A stretch of DNA of 64,000 bases from Prevotella sp. (GTDB lineage: Bacteria > Bacteroidota > Bacteroidia > Bacteroidales > Bacteroidaceae): assembly GCA_017475265.1 (NCBI GenBank), contig JAFVFY010000001.1:1-64000 (forward strand), written 5' to 3'. The notes under the pieces are model-generated. The model saw nothing but the letters and a program-made list of their open reading frames with translations, ran no database searches and was not told the DNA's origin. Shown piece after piece: positions 35,574-46,200 of the stretch (position 1 is the first letter of the stretch; each line of letters starts with the position of its first letter). The position numbers and the translations under genes were made by a program.

Positions 35574-38429
35574 TCACCTTCGCATGACAGAGTGTAACAA
35601 CTGTCCACTGGTAGTAACACTGGCGGCCGTCATTTTGACGCGGGTTTCCTTGCCGTTGTTGAAGAAGTTGGCGGTGAAGCGTCCCTGCTCGTCGCAGACG
35701 GCGTTGGGATTCCAGTAGAGCGTGCGGCGGTAGTCGGCGGGTAGGCTGTCAGGCACACAGTTGCTATAGTCGGGCTGGTAGAATTCCTCAGCCATATTGA
35801 CACCGTGGAAGATGAGGTGTCGGTCGCGGAAGGTGGGCTGCACACCATCGTCGGGAATGTTCACCATGTCGACGGTGGCATCGGCAGAGAGTGACTCTTG
35901 AACCATGAGTGAGTCTTCGGTGCGCGGCTCGAAGTCGCTGAACACACGTATGTCCTGAAGACGCTTCAGGTGTAACTGGTTGTAAATCCACGTCCCCGTA
36001 CGGTTGGCGCGGAACAGTCCAGCCGCCTCTGCCTCACTGTTGGCATTGCCACTCAGCGGCGAGTAGTTTCGCCAATAGGTATGACCTTGCAGACGGCCAT
36101 CAACGTTGTAGGTGATATAGCGGTTCATGTTGCCATAGAGCAGGTGACACACCTGGAGGGGGAACTGGCGCATGTCGTACTTGCCGAATGAGAGTCCACG
36201 GTCGGTAATCTCGTTGTAGACCTCGTAGGCATCGAGCACGAAGGCGGGTTTCTTCCAGTCTATCCTGCGGCGGCCACGGCGCCGGCCTTTCACGTCGACG
36301 TTGCCCAACTGGTGCACATCGTTCTCCATCGACCACTCGGAGAGGGTGTCGATGAGCATCTCCTCGCTGTAGTCGGGCTGGTGCTTCTCGTAGTAGGTGT
36401 AGTCGTGGGTGAATACTGGCCAGAAGAGGTCGCGCTTGACGTAGAAGTCGGGGAAGGCCTTCTCATCGGCGACGCTCTTGTCTTTATGCGAAGCCATGTT
36501 CTTCTTGATGGAGTCGTTCTCCTTGTAGGCCTTAATGTTGAGGTAAGCATTGCCATAGAAGGGTGGCACCTGGAAAAGGAAGCGGCCTTTCTCCGTCTTC
36601 TGCACACCACCGACGAATACTCCGTCGACGGAGATTTCAGCCTCGACGAGCACCTCATGTTTCAGGTTGCCGTGGTTCACACCCAGATGGGCATTGGCAT
36701 CACCAATGCCGCCAAAATCTATGCTGCTGATGTCGGTAGTTCCTGTGTTATCCGATACAGAGTTTTCCCATGAATTACCTACCATAACGGTCTCGCTGGA
36801 GGCTGCGTCTGAGAACGCAGACGTAGGGTCCTCAAGGTCTTCAGGGCTTTTGTTGCCTACCATTCCCACTCCATCCTGCCAGTTTTCTATCTCGTCGGGT
36901 TCCACGTCGTAGATGCCTAGCGTCTTATAGACGGCTCCCTCTATGGTCATGGTGGTCTCAGGCTTGTAGCGCATCTCGCGGGTGGTGTCGGCCAGTTCCT
37001 GCCACTTGTACTTGCGCCATCCCTGTACCATCATCAACAGGTCGAGGTGGCGGCGGTGCAAGGAATCGTCGGACTCGAAGTAATGGGCAGGACGAGCCAC
37101 GAAGCCACTTAAGTCGCTGGAGAGCAGGAGGTCGGTCATCAGGTTGCCGTCGTCGTAGGTGGGCTCGTCAGTGTTGGTGTCGTGGATGGAGAGTGAGAAG
37201 GTGGTAGGCTCAGAGACACCATGCAGTTGCACCTCGACAGAAGCCTTCTCGTAGGGAGCGTAGGTGTGGGTGGAGGTGATGTCGGAGGTGATGAGCAGCG
37301 AGTCGTGGTCGTGGTTGTTGACGAAGAAGAGACGGTCGGCCCAGATGCGGCCATCGCTGTCGAAGAGGGTCAGCTCGTTGATGCCAGTGGGAAGGGTGTT
37401 GGGCAATTTACTATTTGACAATTTACTATTTGACAATTCCCAGCGGGTAAAAAAGACGAGGCGGCCGCGGCACATCACAGAGAGGCCGTACTCCTTATCC
37501 TGGGGCAGATTCTGGGTGAGGATATTCAGCTGTCCACCTTCGTCGAGGCGGAAGGCAGCCCCCTGCTCTTCAGCCTTCGGCAGGTCGGCAGTCCATTCCT
37601 TGTCGCGCCAGGTGAAGCGAGCCTTCAGGCGCTTCGATGAGGGGGTGACGAGAAAAGAGCCTCGCCCCATGTACTCGGTCTTGACAGCAATGGTCTTGCC
37701 GTCGTCGGTCTCTATGGTGCCCGTAATGGCGACGGCCTCGCCGTGCTGGTCGGTGACCTCGAAGGCCACACGGTTCTCCACGCCCTGCACCAAGTGTCCA
37801 CCCTCGGGATAGAAGTTCACTACAAGATCGTCCTTCTTCTGACGGGGCAGACGGGTCTTGGGACGCTGGTACATACGACGGGCATCGTAGTCGCCAGGTG
37901 TCTCAGGCTTGCTGTATATGGGGAATACACGGGAGTAGAGGCCATCCCAGATGCGGAAGTAGTCGGCGGCCATCTGCTTGTTGTAGAACCACCAGGTGTC
38001 ATCTCGACGGTAACGGTGGTGGCGCACGTTGAAGTTGAGCATCCAGCGGGTATAGGCCCGCAGCTCATAATATCCGCTGTAAAGCGAGTCGCGCAGGGTG
38101 AACTGCCCACAGGTGAAGCCCTTTGGACTGATGATAATGGTCTGTCGCTCCACGAGCAGACCGTCGGGCGAGAGCAGCTCCACATAGAGCAGACGGCTCA
38201 TGTCGGTAGGCTTTAGGTCGTCGGCACGCACTACGTAGGCCTTGTACCACAAGGTGTCGCCCACAAAGTAGCATTGGTTATCGGTGTGCACGTAGACCTT
38301 CTCCTGCACCTGCGAGGCACTGCCCTGTTCCAAAGCCTGACGAAGGTCATCGATACTGCCAGCAGAAACGGTGCCGACAGACGTGAAGATGCTCAATAGA
38401 GTCAGATAAAAAAGTCGCTTCATTGTCAT
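35574..38429 (-). CDS. Large exported MG2/macroglobulin-like protein
   Basis: 951 residues with signal peptide (MKRLFYLTLLSIFTSVGTVSA). The region VYVHTDNQCYFVGDTLWYKAYV begins an MG2 macroglobulin-like beta domain, followed by further beta domains (FYPEGGHLVQGVENRVAFEV). No transmembrane anchor or thioester motif. Bacteroidales relatives sit near TonB-linked systems; function unknown. Three repeat insertions are translated: ATTTGACAATTT words (37403-37442, encoding ELSNSKLSNSKLP), a palindromic CTGCGTCTGAGAACGCAGAC at 36803, and a Gly/Asp stretch nearby. Last gene of the minus-strand CAZyme run, 14 bp after GH95. Confidence 0.75.
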   Translation of the reverse strand: MTMKRLFYLTLLSIFTSVGTVSAGSIDDLRQALEQGSASQVQEKVYVHTDNQCYFVGDTLWYKAYVVRADDLKPTDMSRLLYVELLSPDGLLVERQTIIISPKGFTCGQFTLRDSLYSGYYELRAYTRWMLNFNVRHHRYRRDDTWWFYNKQMAADYFRIWDGLYSRVFPIYSKPETPGDYDARRMYQRPKTRLPRQKKDDLVVNFYPEGGHLVQGVENRVAFEVTDQHGEAVAITGTIETDDGKTIAVKTEYMGRGSFLVTPSSKRLKARFTWRDKEWTADLPKAEEQGAAFRLDEGGQLNILTQNLPQDKEYGLSVMCRGRLVFFTRWELSNSKLSNSKLPNTLPTGINELTLFDSDGRIWADRLFFVNNHDHDSLLITSDITSTHTYAPYEKASVEVQLHGVSEPTTFSLSIHDTNTDEPTYDDGNLMTDLLLSSDLSGFVARPAHYFESDDSLHRRHLDLLMMVQGWRKYKWQELADTTREMRYKPETTMTIEGAVYKTLGIYDVEPDEIENWQDGVGMVGNKSPEDLEDPTSAFSDAASSETVMVGNSWENSVSDNTGTTDISSIDFGGIGDANAHLGVNHGNLKHEVLVEAEISVDGVFVGGVQKTEKGRFLFQVPPFYGNAYLNIKAYKENDSIKKNMASHKDKSVADEKAFPDFYVKRDLFWPVFTHDYTYYEKHQPDYSEEMLIDTLSEWSMENDVHQLGNVDVKGRRRGRRRIDWKKPAFVLDAYEVYNEITDRGLSFGKYDMRQFPLQVCHLLYGNMNRYITYNVDGRLQGHTYWRNYSPLSGNANSEAEAAGLFRANRTGTWIYNQLHLKRLQDIRVFSDFEPRTEDSLMVQESLSADATVDMVNIPDDGVQPTFRDRHLIFHGVNMAEEFYQPDYSNCVPDSLPADYRRTLYWNPNAVCDEQGRFTANFFNNGKETRVKMTAASVTTSGQLLHSVMRR
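36803..36822. repeat. Palindrome in MG2-like gene
   Basis: CTGCGTCTGAGAACGCAGAC can fold into a 6 bp stem (CTGCGT/ACGCAG) and is read in frame as part of TSAFSDAASS on the minus strand. It resembles the other intragenic palindromes of this window. Confidence 0.55.
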
Positions 38430-38443
38430 AGTCCAGTATTGAT

Positions 38444-40981
38444 TTATCGGGATATAAGCTCGTAAGTATAGCCTGCCCTTGTCTGTATGTTATAAAGATA
38501 TGTATGGTTAAAGTTAGATTCCTTCTCAGCTTTAAGGCCCTTACCCTTCAAAGGTGTGGCGGTGCGAATACGACAGGGGCCTCCTATCTCAGAGCGTACA
38601 ACGGCACGAGTGAGACGTCCGTCCTTCCAGTACATGTCGACCTCAAAGCCACCACGGGCCCTCAGGCCTCGCACTGAGCCGTCCTTCCATGCTAAGGGCA
38701 GGGCGGGAAGGAGGTAAATGAAACCGTCGTGGCTCTGGAGCAGCATCTCGGCAATGCCAGCGGTGCAACCGAAGTTTCCATCAATCTGGAATGGCGGGTG
38801 AGCATCGAACATGTTGGGATAGGTGCCACCGCGCTGCTTCTGCGTGCCGAAGATGAGGAAAGTGTCGGCGGTGAGCGTCAGCTGGTCCTGAATGAGCTTG
38901 TAGGCATGTTCACCATCAAGCAGACGTGCCCAGCAGCAGACCTTCCAACCCATCGACCAACCAGTGCTGACATCACCTCGGGCTTCGAGCGAGGTGCGGG
39001 CGGCACGCCACAACTCCGGCGTGCGGAAGGGTGAGATTTGGTTGGAGGGGAAGAGACCATAGAGGTGGGAAAAGTGGCGGTGGTCATCCTTCGGATCATC
39101 GAGGTCATCGAGCCATTCCTGCAACTGTCCCCAACGGCCTATCTGCATCGGGGGCAAACGGGTGAGCTGGGTTTTGATTATTTCTATAGTCTCTATAGTG
39201 GCTATAGTATCTATAGCCTTTCTTGCCTCCAGTACATTGTGGAACAGCTCGGCGACGAGCTGATTGTCCATGGTCACTCCAGCATCAAGTGGAGAGGGGC
39301 GTCCCTTGCCACCATGCTCTGGAGACTCACCAGGACAGACGACAAGATAGGGCTTGCCTGTTGTGGGCAAGCAGTGCTTGGGGTCTTCTACCAGAATCTG
39401 CGAATAGAAACGAGCGGCATCGAGCATGATGGGGTAATACTGTCGCAGGAAGTCACGATTGCCAGTATAGAGCCAGTGCTCCCACAGGTGGCGGCAGAGC
39501 CAGGCAGCGCCCATAGGCCAGAGACCAGTAGCAGCACGGTCGATGGGACCAGTAACGCGCCACTGATCGGTGTTGTGGTGCAACACCCAACCGTCGGCAC
39601 CATACATGTCACGGGCGGTCTGACGACCTGTCTCACTCACCTCACGGATGAGGCGGAAGAGCGGGCCGTTCATCTCCGTAAGATTGCAGACCTCAGAAGG
39701 CCAGTAGTTCATCTCGAGGTTGATGTTGGTGGTGTACTTGGAGTCCCACGAAGGCAACATTTTCTCGTTCCAGATGCCCTGCAGGTTAGCAGGGTTGATG
39801 TTATCAGGCTGGGAAGAGCAGATGAGCAGGTAGCGGCCAAACTGGAAGTAGGTCTCCACGAGGTGGTTGTCAGTAGTAGGCAACGCTTCCGAGCGTTGCA
39901 TCTCCGTTCTTGCAAACTGAGCAATACGCTGACTGGTTGGCACACGGGGATAGAGGTCGGAGCCGAGGTCGAGCTTCACGCGGTCGTAAAGCTGATGATA
40001 GAACTGCTCGTGTCGCACCTTCAGACGTTCGTATCCCAGCGTCATGGCCTCCTGAAGTCGCTGCATGGCTTGTGCCTTCTCATCGCCAGTAATGTCCTTG
40101 TAGTTCACCACGTTGGTACCCACGGTGACATAGACGGTGGCCTCGTCGGCCCCAATGACCGACAGCTGGCCGTCGGCAGTACTGATATAATGGGCAACGT
40201 TTCCAAGCGTTGCGGCAGCCTCGGCATCGGCACGCTGGGAAGCGTGCCCTACTACGGCCTGCACCGCCATCAGTCCCATGAAACGTACCTTGCCCTTTAG
40301 GTTCTCGTGTTTCCCCGACACGCCATGTAGATAGGCGTAGCCACTTCCCACCCCTGTAGGGGAGGGGTTGGGGGTGGGGTCACTGCCAGTCAGCACGTCG
40401 CTATGAGGCGAGGTGAACGAAGCCGTGAACGAAATGCGTCCTGGCTCCGAAGCGGTGAGGTGTATGGCGACCACCTTGCTGCCCAGCGGGGCAATGGTCT
40501 CACGCTCATACTTTACTCCGTCCACTTCATAGCGAACGATGCTTAGGGCGTTGTCAATATCAAGCAACCGCTCATAGTTGCTATAGTCTGCATGGCCGGG
40601 CATGGCGATATACAAGTCGCCAAAAGGCTGGTAAGGCATTCCCATGTTCTGCCCCGCTCCAAAGGGCATCACCTTCTCGTTGGCCAACTGTTCCGCCTCC
40701 TTATAGCGACCCTCGAAGATGAGCTGACGCACCTTTGGCAGGTACTCCTTCGCTTCGGGATTCATCACCTGATTAGGTTGACCGGCCCAGATGGTCTCTT
40801 CGTTCAGCTGTATGCGCTCCACGGCAGGCGTACCATACACCATACCACCCATCGTACCATTACCGATGGGCAGAGCCTGTGTCCATGTCTGCGCTGGACG
40901 GTCGTACCATAGACGGTGTTCCTGCGCCATCGCAACGACACAAAGATTAATCAAAAGGCTTAGTATGATTAATTTCTTCAT
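38444..40981 (-). CDS. GH95 alpha-L-fucosidase/galactosidase
   Basis: 845 residues, signal peptide [21 protein letters not shown]95 enzymes release terminal alpha-1,2-L-fucose (or L-galactose) from xyloglucan, pectin or glycans. Family landmarks: [65 protein letters not shown] and [18 protein letters not shown]. Three translated insertions: a REP/BIME-like element at 40192-40254 (residues about 243-264, VVGHASQR...TLGNVAHY), a half-element at 39873-39900 in another frame ([10 protein letters not shown]), and CTATAGT words at 39174-39222; a C-rich palindrome lies at 40341-40380. Starts 3 bp after the esterase stop. Confidence 0.9.
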   Translation of the reverse strand: MKKLIILSLLINLCVVAMAQEHRLWYDRPAQTWTQALPIGNGTMGGMVYGTPAVERIQLNEETIWAGQPNQVMNPEAKEYLPKVRQLIFEGRYKEAEQLANEKVMPFGAGQNMGMPYQPFGDLYIAMPGHADYSNYERLLDIDNALSIVRYEVDGVKYERETIAPLGSKVVAIHLTASEPGRISFTASFTSPHSDVLTGSDPTPNPSPTGVGSGYAYLHGVSGKHENLKGKVRFMGLMAVQAVVGHASQRADAEAAATLGNVAHYISTADGQLSVIGADEATVYVTVGTNVVNYKDITGDEKAQAMQRLQEAMTLGYERLKVRHEQFYHQLYDRVKLDLGSDLYPRVPTSQRIAQFARTEMQRSEALPTTDNHLVETYFQFGRYLLICSSQPDNINPANLQGIWNEKMLPSWDSKYTTNINLEMNYWPSEVCNLTEMNGPLFRLIREVSETGRQTARDMYGADGWVLHHNTDQWRVTGPIDRAATGLWPMGAAWLCRHLWEHWLYTGNRDFLRQYYPIMLDAARFYSQILVEDPKHCLPTTGKPYLVVCPGESPEHGGKGRPSPLDAGVTMDNQLVAELFHNVLEARKAIDTIATIETIEIIKTQLTRLPPMQIGRWGQLQEWLDDLDDPKDDHRHFSHLYGLFPSNQISPFRTPELWRAARTSLEARGDVSTGWSMGWKVCCWARLLDGEHAYKLIQDQLTLTADTFLIFGTQKQRGGTYPNMFDAHPPFQIDGNFGCTAGIAEMLLQSHDGFIYLLPALPLAWKDGSVRGLRARGGFEVDMYWKDGRLTRAVVRSEIGGPCRIRTATPLKGKGLKAEKESNFNHTYLYNIQTRAGYTYELISR
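39873..39900. repeat. Half REP-like element in GH95
   Basis: GTAGTAGG followed by CAACGCTTCCGAGCGTTG. It equals one arm of the paired elements at 40192, 46450 and 46945 but is read in a different frame ([10 protein letters not shown]). Confidence 0.75.
40192..40254. repeat. REP/BIME-like paired palindrome, copy A (in GH95)
   Basis: Two hairpins, GCAACGTTTCCAAGCGTTGC and GCACGCTGGGAAGCGTGC, separated by 14 nt and ending CCCTACTAC. Read in frame on the minus strand as VVGHASQR...TLGNVAHY. Confidence 0.85.
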
Positions 40982-40984
40982 CGC

Positions 40985-42313
40985 CTATGGTTTAGCAATT
41001 TTAGTCTGCATAGTCTCAGGGCTTTCTATTGTGACCTTCGACTCGTCAATCATCTCACGGTCTAGGCCGAAGACATCAGCAAAGAACTCGTAGACGGCCT
41101 GGCGCTTGTTAGGGCCGAAGTCGTGACGCTCATCGGGAAGATGGACGTTGCGGACGTTTGCTTTGGCATCGTAGAAGCCGAAGATTCGCTGAATGAAAGG
41201 GTACTCCAGCTCAGGGTTGGTGTGCGTCCAGTCGCCGCCGTCGCTGACAAGAAGGAGAGGCTTGGGGGCGATGATGGCAGCCAGTTCGGCTTCGCAGGTA
41301 CCACCACCAGCAAGTTGCACAGGCATACCACTCTCGCAAGGACAGCCACCATCGAAGTGACTAGCAACATGGACTACAGGAGCAGAGGCGGTGATGCGAT
41401 TATCAAGCAGGGCGAGGAGCACGGTATGAGTGCCGCCTCCACTGCCACCATTGGCGGCAACCCGGGTAGTATCGATGTCTGTTCTGTTCTTCAACATCCA
41501 GTCGAGGAGCTTCAGCCCACAGGCGGCCTGAAAGATATGGGCGCGGGCGGTATGGTGGTCGCCCACCTCGGCAGCCGACTGGCTGTAGCCGTAGAGGTCG
41601 AAGTCTACGCAGATGGCACCCATGCGGGCCAGGGTAGCGAGGCGCTGCTGCTCGTCATCGCGGTAACGGGAAGGCCAATGGCCATCGGGGCAGATGATTA
41701 AAGGTTTGAGATTTGAGGTTTGAGATTTGAGGTTTGATTTATTTCGGGAAGGGGAATAGATGGTGCCGAAGACATGCTGGCCGGGCGTCAGCTCCAAGCA
41801 GATGTTCTGGGTGGTGTAGCCATCGTGCTTCCTTATCTTGGAAAGGATGGCAGGTTTATCCTTTACACAGGAATCAAGGAAAGCATCAATCTGCAGACGT
41901 TCGCGTACCTCTTTTATTAATATAGCACGGCGCTGCTCCCACTCATCCTTGTTGCTGTACTTCGAGGAGAGCCAGTCGAGCATCTGCCGGCCTTCATCAT
42001 CGTGACGACGGGGGTATTCGTAGAGCTTAATCTTGTAAGTATTTTCGTTCTGCTTCCACCAGTTCCAGTCGTAGTATTTGCAGATGTTGTCGAGCGTCTG
42101 TTCCAAGGAATAGGGGCGAACACGGAAATCGGCGTAGGGCAGCATCACGCCGACAGTATCTACATTGCTGTCGAACTTCAGCTTCACGCCAAAGCGCTTA
42201 CTGACATCCAGCATGATGTCGTGCACAGGACGGGCATAGCGGGTCTCGAAGGACTGCGATTTTGCGCTTACGCAAAATAATAATGAATAAAGTATAAAGG
42301 CAATTTCTCTCAT
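40985..42313 (-). CDS. Exported alpha/beta-hydrolase (acetyl xylan esterase-like) with STN-like N-terminus
   Basis: 442 residues with signal peptide. The first 90 residues after it (RPVHDIMLDVSKRFGVKLKFD...LEQTLDNICKYYDWNWW) look like an STN domain, common at the N-terminus of TonB receptors and secretins, unusual on an esterase. Then an alpha/beta-hydrolase: GQHVFGTIYSP, LIICPDGHWPSRY, nucleophile Ser in GGSGGGTHT, Asp in LLVSDGGDWTH and His in LPDERHDFG. Likely removes acetyl or similar esters from plant polysaccharide. TTTGAGA word repeats at 41702-41738 are translated (NKSNLKSQTSNLKP). Confidence 0.78.
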   Translation of the reverse strand: MREIAFILYSLLFCVSAKSQSFETRYARPVHDIMLDVSKRFGVKLKFDSNVDTVGVMLPYADFRVRPYSLEQTLDNICKYYDWNWWKQNENTYKIKLYEYPRRHDDEGRQMLDWLSSKYSNKDEWEQRRAILIKEVRERLQIDAFLDSCVKDKPAILSKIRKHDGYTTQNICLELTPGQHVFGTIYSPSRNKSNLKSQTSNLKPLIICPDGHWPSRYRDDEQQRLATLARMGAICVDFDLYGYSQSAAEVGDHHTARAHIFQAACGLKLLDWMLKNRTDIDTTRVAANGGSGGGTHTVLLALLDNRITASAPVVHVASHFDGGCPCESGMPVQLAGGGTCEAELAAIIAPKPLLLVSDGGDWTHTNPELEYPFIQRIFGFYDAKANVRNVHLPDERHDFGPNKRQAVYEFFADVFGLDREMIDESKVTIESPETMQTKIAKP

Positions 42314-42400
42314 CGTTGTTATTTCGTTATCTCGTTATTTCGTTATAACGTTATTTCGTTATTACGCCATTTCGCCATTTCGTCATTTCATCATAGCTCT
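42314..42400. repeat. CGTTATTT tandem words
   Basis: Ten or so degenerate copies of CGTTATTT, CGCCATTT and TCGTCATT fill the gap between the four-helix protein gene and the esterase gene. Confidence 0.85.
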
Positions 42401-42409
42401 CTGCATTCC

Positions 42410-43150
42410 CTAAATAATATTTCTCACTCCATTGCATTGCGGATAGGCGGAGCAGCTCCAGAATTCCTTGCCGGCATTCACTCTTTTCTTAGCCACCCGC
42501 TTAATCATAGGCTTACCGCATAAGGGGCAGACAGGAGCATCATTTTGCTTGCTCACCTCTGTACGGTGGGCAAGACGCTCCGCTGTAAGTGCCTCAGTGA
42601 ATCCACCCTCCTCACGAAATATTGATAACTGGCTCTCAATCTGTTTGCCCAGCATCAGGATGAGGCGGTTGCAAAGCACCAACATACAGTTGGCCGCCAT
42701 CATCGAATCGTCTGAAAGCAGCCAAACATCAAAAAGATGCTTCTGTCTCAGAATGTGTATGCTGCTTTGGTGAAGCACATCGTCTTGATAGTTAGGTTTC
42801 TCAAACCGCATATTGGCTACCTGCGCGTATTCTGCTGAGTGTATAGACCAAGGAATCTGTTCGTGTCGAAGCAGCCAGTTCGTGTAGTCATTGGCAAGTT
42901 CGGCCAGGGTGGCGCGGGCTACGTCGGTAAGTCTCATCTCTGTTTCCTTCGAGGTGGAGTGACGGGAGTTGCCCTCGGCGATATTGGCAGGAGCAGCCCG
43001 GGCGGCTATTGTCATCTGGTCAAACTGGCGTCCATAGGGGTCGTTGGTGCGGTTGAGGAACCGACCGCAGAAATCTTGCGTCGCCAATTGTATCACGTTG
43101 GCCATCACCCAGGTGTCAAGCCAGAAATATCCGAAATGTGAGATTTGCAT
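42410..43150 (-). CDS. Four-helix-bundle protein with topoisomerase-type zinc ribbon
   Basis: 246 residues, no signal peptide. The N-terminal 180 residues match the four-helix-bundle (23S rRNA intervening-sequence protein-like) suffix family: RTNDPYGRQFDQMTIAARAAPANIAEGNSR, then helical repeats. The C-terminus is a CPLCGKPMIKR...FWSCSAYPQCNG ribbon like those ending topoisomerase I. The family's role is unknown; such proteins are thought to bind nucleic acid or partners. It lies inside a CAZyme run between repeat spacers, with no clear link to its neighbours. Confidence 0.85.
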   Translation of the reverse strand: MQISHFGYFWLDTWVMANVIQLATQDFCGRFLNRTNDPYGRQFDQMTIAARAAPANIAEGNSRHSTSKETEMRLTDVARATLAELANDYTNWLLRHEQIPWSIHSAEYAQVANMRFEKPNYQDDVLHQSSIHILRQKHLFDVWLLSDDSMMAANCMLVLCNRLILMLGKQIESQLSIFREEGGFTEALTAERLAHRTEVSKQNDAPVCPLCGKPMIKRVAKKRVNAGKEFWSCSAYPQCNGVRNII

Positions 43151-43163
43151 GTTTTTCTTTTTA

Positions 43164-43274
43164 TTGTCGTTATTTCGTTATTACGTTTTTTCGTCATCTC
43201 GTTGTTACGTTAATACGTTATAACGCTGTCACGGGATTTCGTTATAACGTTATCACGGGTTAACGTTATAACGC
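43164..43274. repeat. CGTTATAACG word array forming a gene's 3' end
   Basis: Degenerate CGTTATTTCG/CGTTATAACG words run from the spacer into the end of the large GH43-like gene and encode its C-terminal residues (VITLTRDNVITKSRDSVITY). Confidence 0.85.
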
Positions 43275-46200
43275 CTAAACCCTTTCTGTTCGCCACAGGG
43301 CGGCCATCAACCATGAGGGTGAGGCCTACGCCCTGATGGTAGTGCTGGCCATCCTCGTCCCAAATGATAGTGATGATGTGACCGCGATAGCTGATGCCGT
43401 CGAGGCAGAAATAAGGCCAAGTATCCTTTGGCATGAGCGGGTTAATGACGATGCTGCCGTCAATCTGGGGACGGAGGCCGCAGATGCCGGTAATGATGAG
43501 GTCGTTGTAAGTGGAGTGGTTGTAGTAGCGGCTGCGCTCTCGGTCACCCATAAGCCAGGCGCCGGTCTTCTCGTCTAGGTATTCGCCGATGTAGGGGCGG
43601 CCACGATGGTGCTGACTCTCGGTGTAGAGCTGCATCTGGCGGAAGAACACGGAGTCGCGAATAATAGGATACGGATAGTTGTTCATATAGTTAGCCAGCG
43701 CCGTCAGCGTCTGACTTGTAGCGAAGGGCCAGATGGCTCCGTCCCATTCACACTTACCCACGCCGTGGGAACGGAACTCCGGGTGACGGCGCTCAGCTGT
43801 GGTGAGGCCGTAAGGGGCAGAAAAGCCTTGTTCGTCTTTTATTTGAAGCCATGCTTCATCATGAATGATGTCTTGGCGGTAAGAAACCATATATAATAAA
43901 GAATCATTTGCCGGCAGGTTAAAGTACCATGGAATAAAGCCGATGGCCTCGCGTACCTGTGCCAAAGTATCGCCACGCAGGGTCTCGTAGAACTGGTGCT
44001 TCTTGTTCCATAGTTTGGTCTCGATGAGGTTGCGCAACGTGTCAGCCTTTTGCTCATAGAGGCGGGCCTTATCAGTCTCTCCAGTCAAAGTGTTGATAAA
44101 GGCGAGTGCCTCGGCGTTGCCATACATATAGCTGTTGATGGTGGGACGGGCGTATTGTTTCTTTCGACCGCCGCTGATGCTCTCCTCCATGCCGTCCTGC
44201 ACGTCACCCTGCCAGTAGAGACCCGAGGGCAGACGGTTGGTGCGCTCCCAGCGTTCGTACTCCTCTTCGAGACGGGGTTTTAAGGAGAGAAGGAAAGCGG
44301 TATCGCCCTCCACCTTGAAGAGTTCCTGCACGGCATAGGGGTTCCAAGAGGAGAACTTGTTCATCTTCGTCATGGGCTGGCCGTCGTTGCCGAAGTACCA
44401 GGTGCGGAGAATCTGGTGGAGGTAGGTGGTGTCGCGCAGCCAACGGCTCTCCATGATGTGGTGACCGATGGCACAGGCGATAAGGTTGTACTTGTCCGCG
44501 TAGCTACGGTCGACAAGGAACTCGGTCATGCCATAGCCCACAGGCGTACGCTTGATGTGCTTGCGCAACGTCCACCAGCGGTAGTAGTACATCTCGCGCA
44601 TCTGCTCGTCGGGACAGTCGAAGAGGGGAATGTTCTCACGCATCCACTCAGCGGCCTGGGAGTTGGGGATGGTGGTGACGATGTTCTCGTCCTCCATGGA
44701 GTTGAAGCGGGAGACGTAGTGGGAAATGAGAACCTCACCCCCACCCCCTCTCCCAAGGAGAGGGGCGTAGTTACCTTTATCTCCGTCTTGGCTACAGACA
44801 TTGGCCAGAGAGAACCTGGCCAGGCGACCGATGGTGTCGGCAAGGGGCTGGTCGAAAAGCTGGTCGGCGGGGGTGTCGGTATTTGGTTCTTTAAAGAGCG
44901 GGCCAGTGCGGAAGACGAGGCGCGAGATGCTCTCCACAGGGGTGTCAAACTGGCGGGTGCATTTCCCGGCGTCAGAACCGCCGGGCACAGTAACAATATA
45001 GACGGCGCGGTGCAGCTCGCAGGAGAGCTTTGCGGTGATGTGATAGGTCACGCCCGGCTCGTACTTCTTGAGCAGAGTGCCGTAGCGGGCACCGCCTTTT
45101 ACGCGGATGGCTCCCGTGCTATCGGCAACGATACGTGAACAGACGGTGCCGACATCATCGACGAACTCGATGTCAAGCTCACCATGGTCAGCTTGGTCAA
45201 AACGGAGGTCAAACTCTACCTGCAGCTCCTTCGTGTTGGGGATAATGCGCTCGACCTTAGCATAATCATAAGGGTCGCTGTCGCTGAGGGTAAGCCATTG
45301 TCCGTCGAGGGCGACGGGAGCGAGGAGGGGTGAATAGATGTTCCAGTCGGTCATGTCGGCGAGCTTCGCGTATTGCGTGAACGAGCCGCTGGCATGAGTA
45401 GTGGCATCGAGACGCACGGGCACGGGAATGAGGGAGACCCAGATATCCTCCTTGTTGTTGCTGTAGGTGACCCAGAAAGGAGCCCCCCCTTCGGCCCCCG
45501 AGGGGGCTTCAATTCCTCGCACATACTGCGGGCCGTAACTCTTGTACTGGCCTCCATGGCGTAGGGGTGTCACCTCACCGTTGATAAGCGAGAGGGTGGT
45601 ATAGTCGAGACCGTCGGCAGAGAGGCTGATGGCCAAGGGCCAGCGGTACTCCGAGGGATTATAGACAGTGGCGTATGTGCCGTCGCTTAGGCGCTGCCCC
45701 CAGATCTTTGCATTGCTGTTGACGAAGCCGGGAGCACGGTCGCAGCCCAGTTTGCCGTCAACATTGGTCAGTCGCCAGGTGTTGCCACCGTCTGTGGAAA
45801 GACTCGTTACAGCGTGCTTCCACAGCGCCACCTTTCGCCCATCGGACAGGGTGTAGCCGCAGAAGGCTTTGTAGGGCTTGTCGAGGGGGATGAGCGGGTC
45901 GTTACGGTCGGCCTCCTCCACCCATTGCATGCGCTGCATGGGGTCGGCGAGCATCTGTTCGACAGCCTTCACCAAGGCTTTGTCCTTGCTTTTCTTATAG
46001 TAGGGGTAGATGGTATTCTTCTCGGAGAAACCGTGGTTGTAGTAAATAAAGTAAATAGGGCCAAGGGTACCGTCCTCGAAGACACGACGCACCACGCGGC
46101 CGATACCGTTACCGTCGTTGGGATCATCCTTCATGGTAAGACAGATGCCGTAGTTGCCAGTAGCGAGAAGGATGCCAGAATCTCTAGAAGAGACATACCA

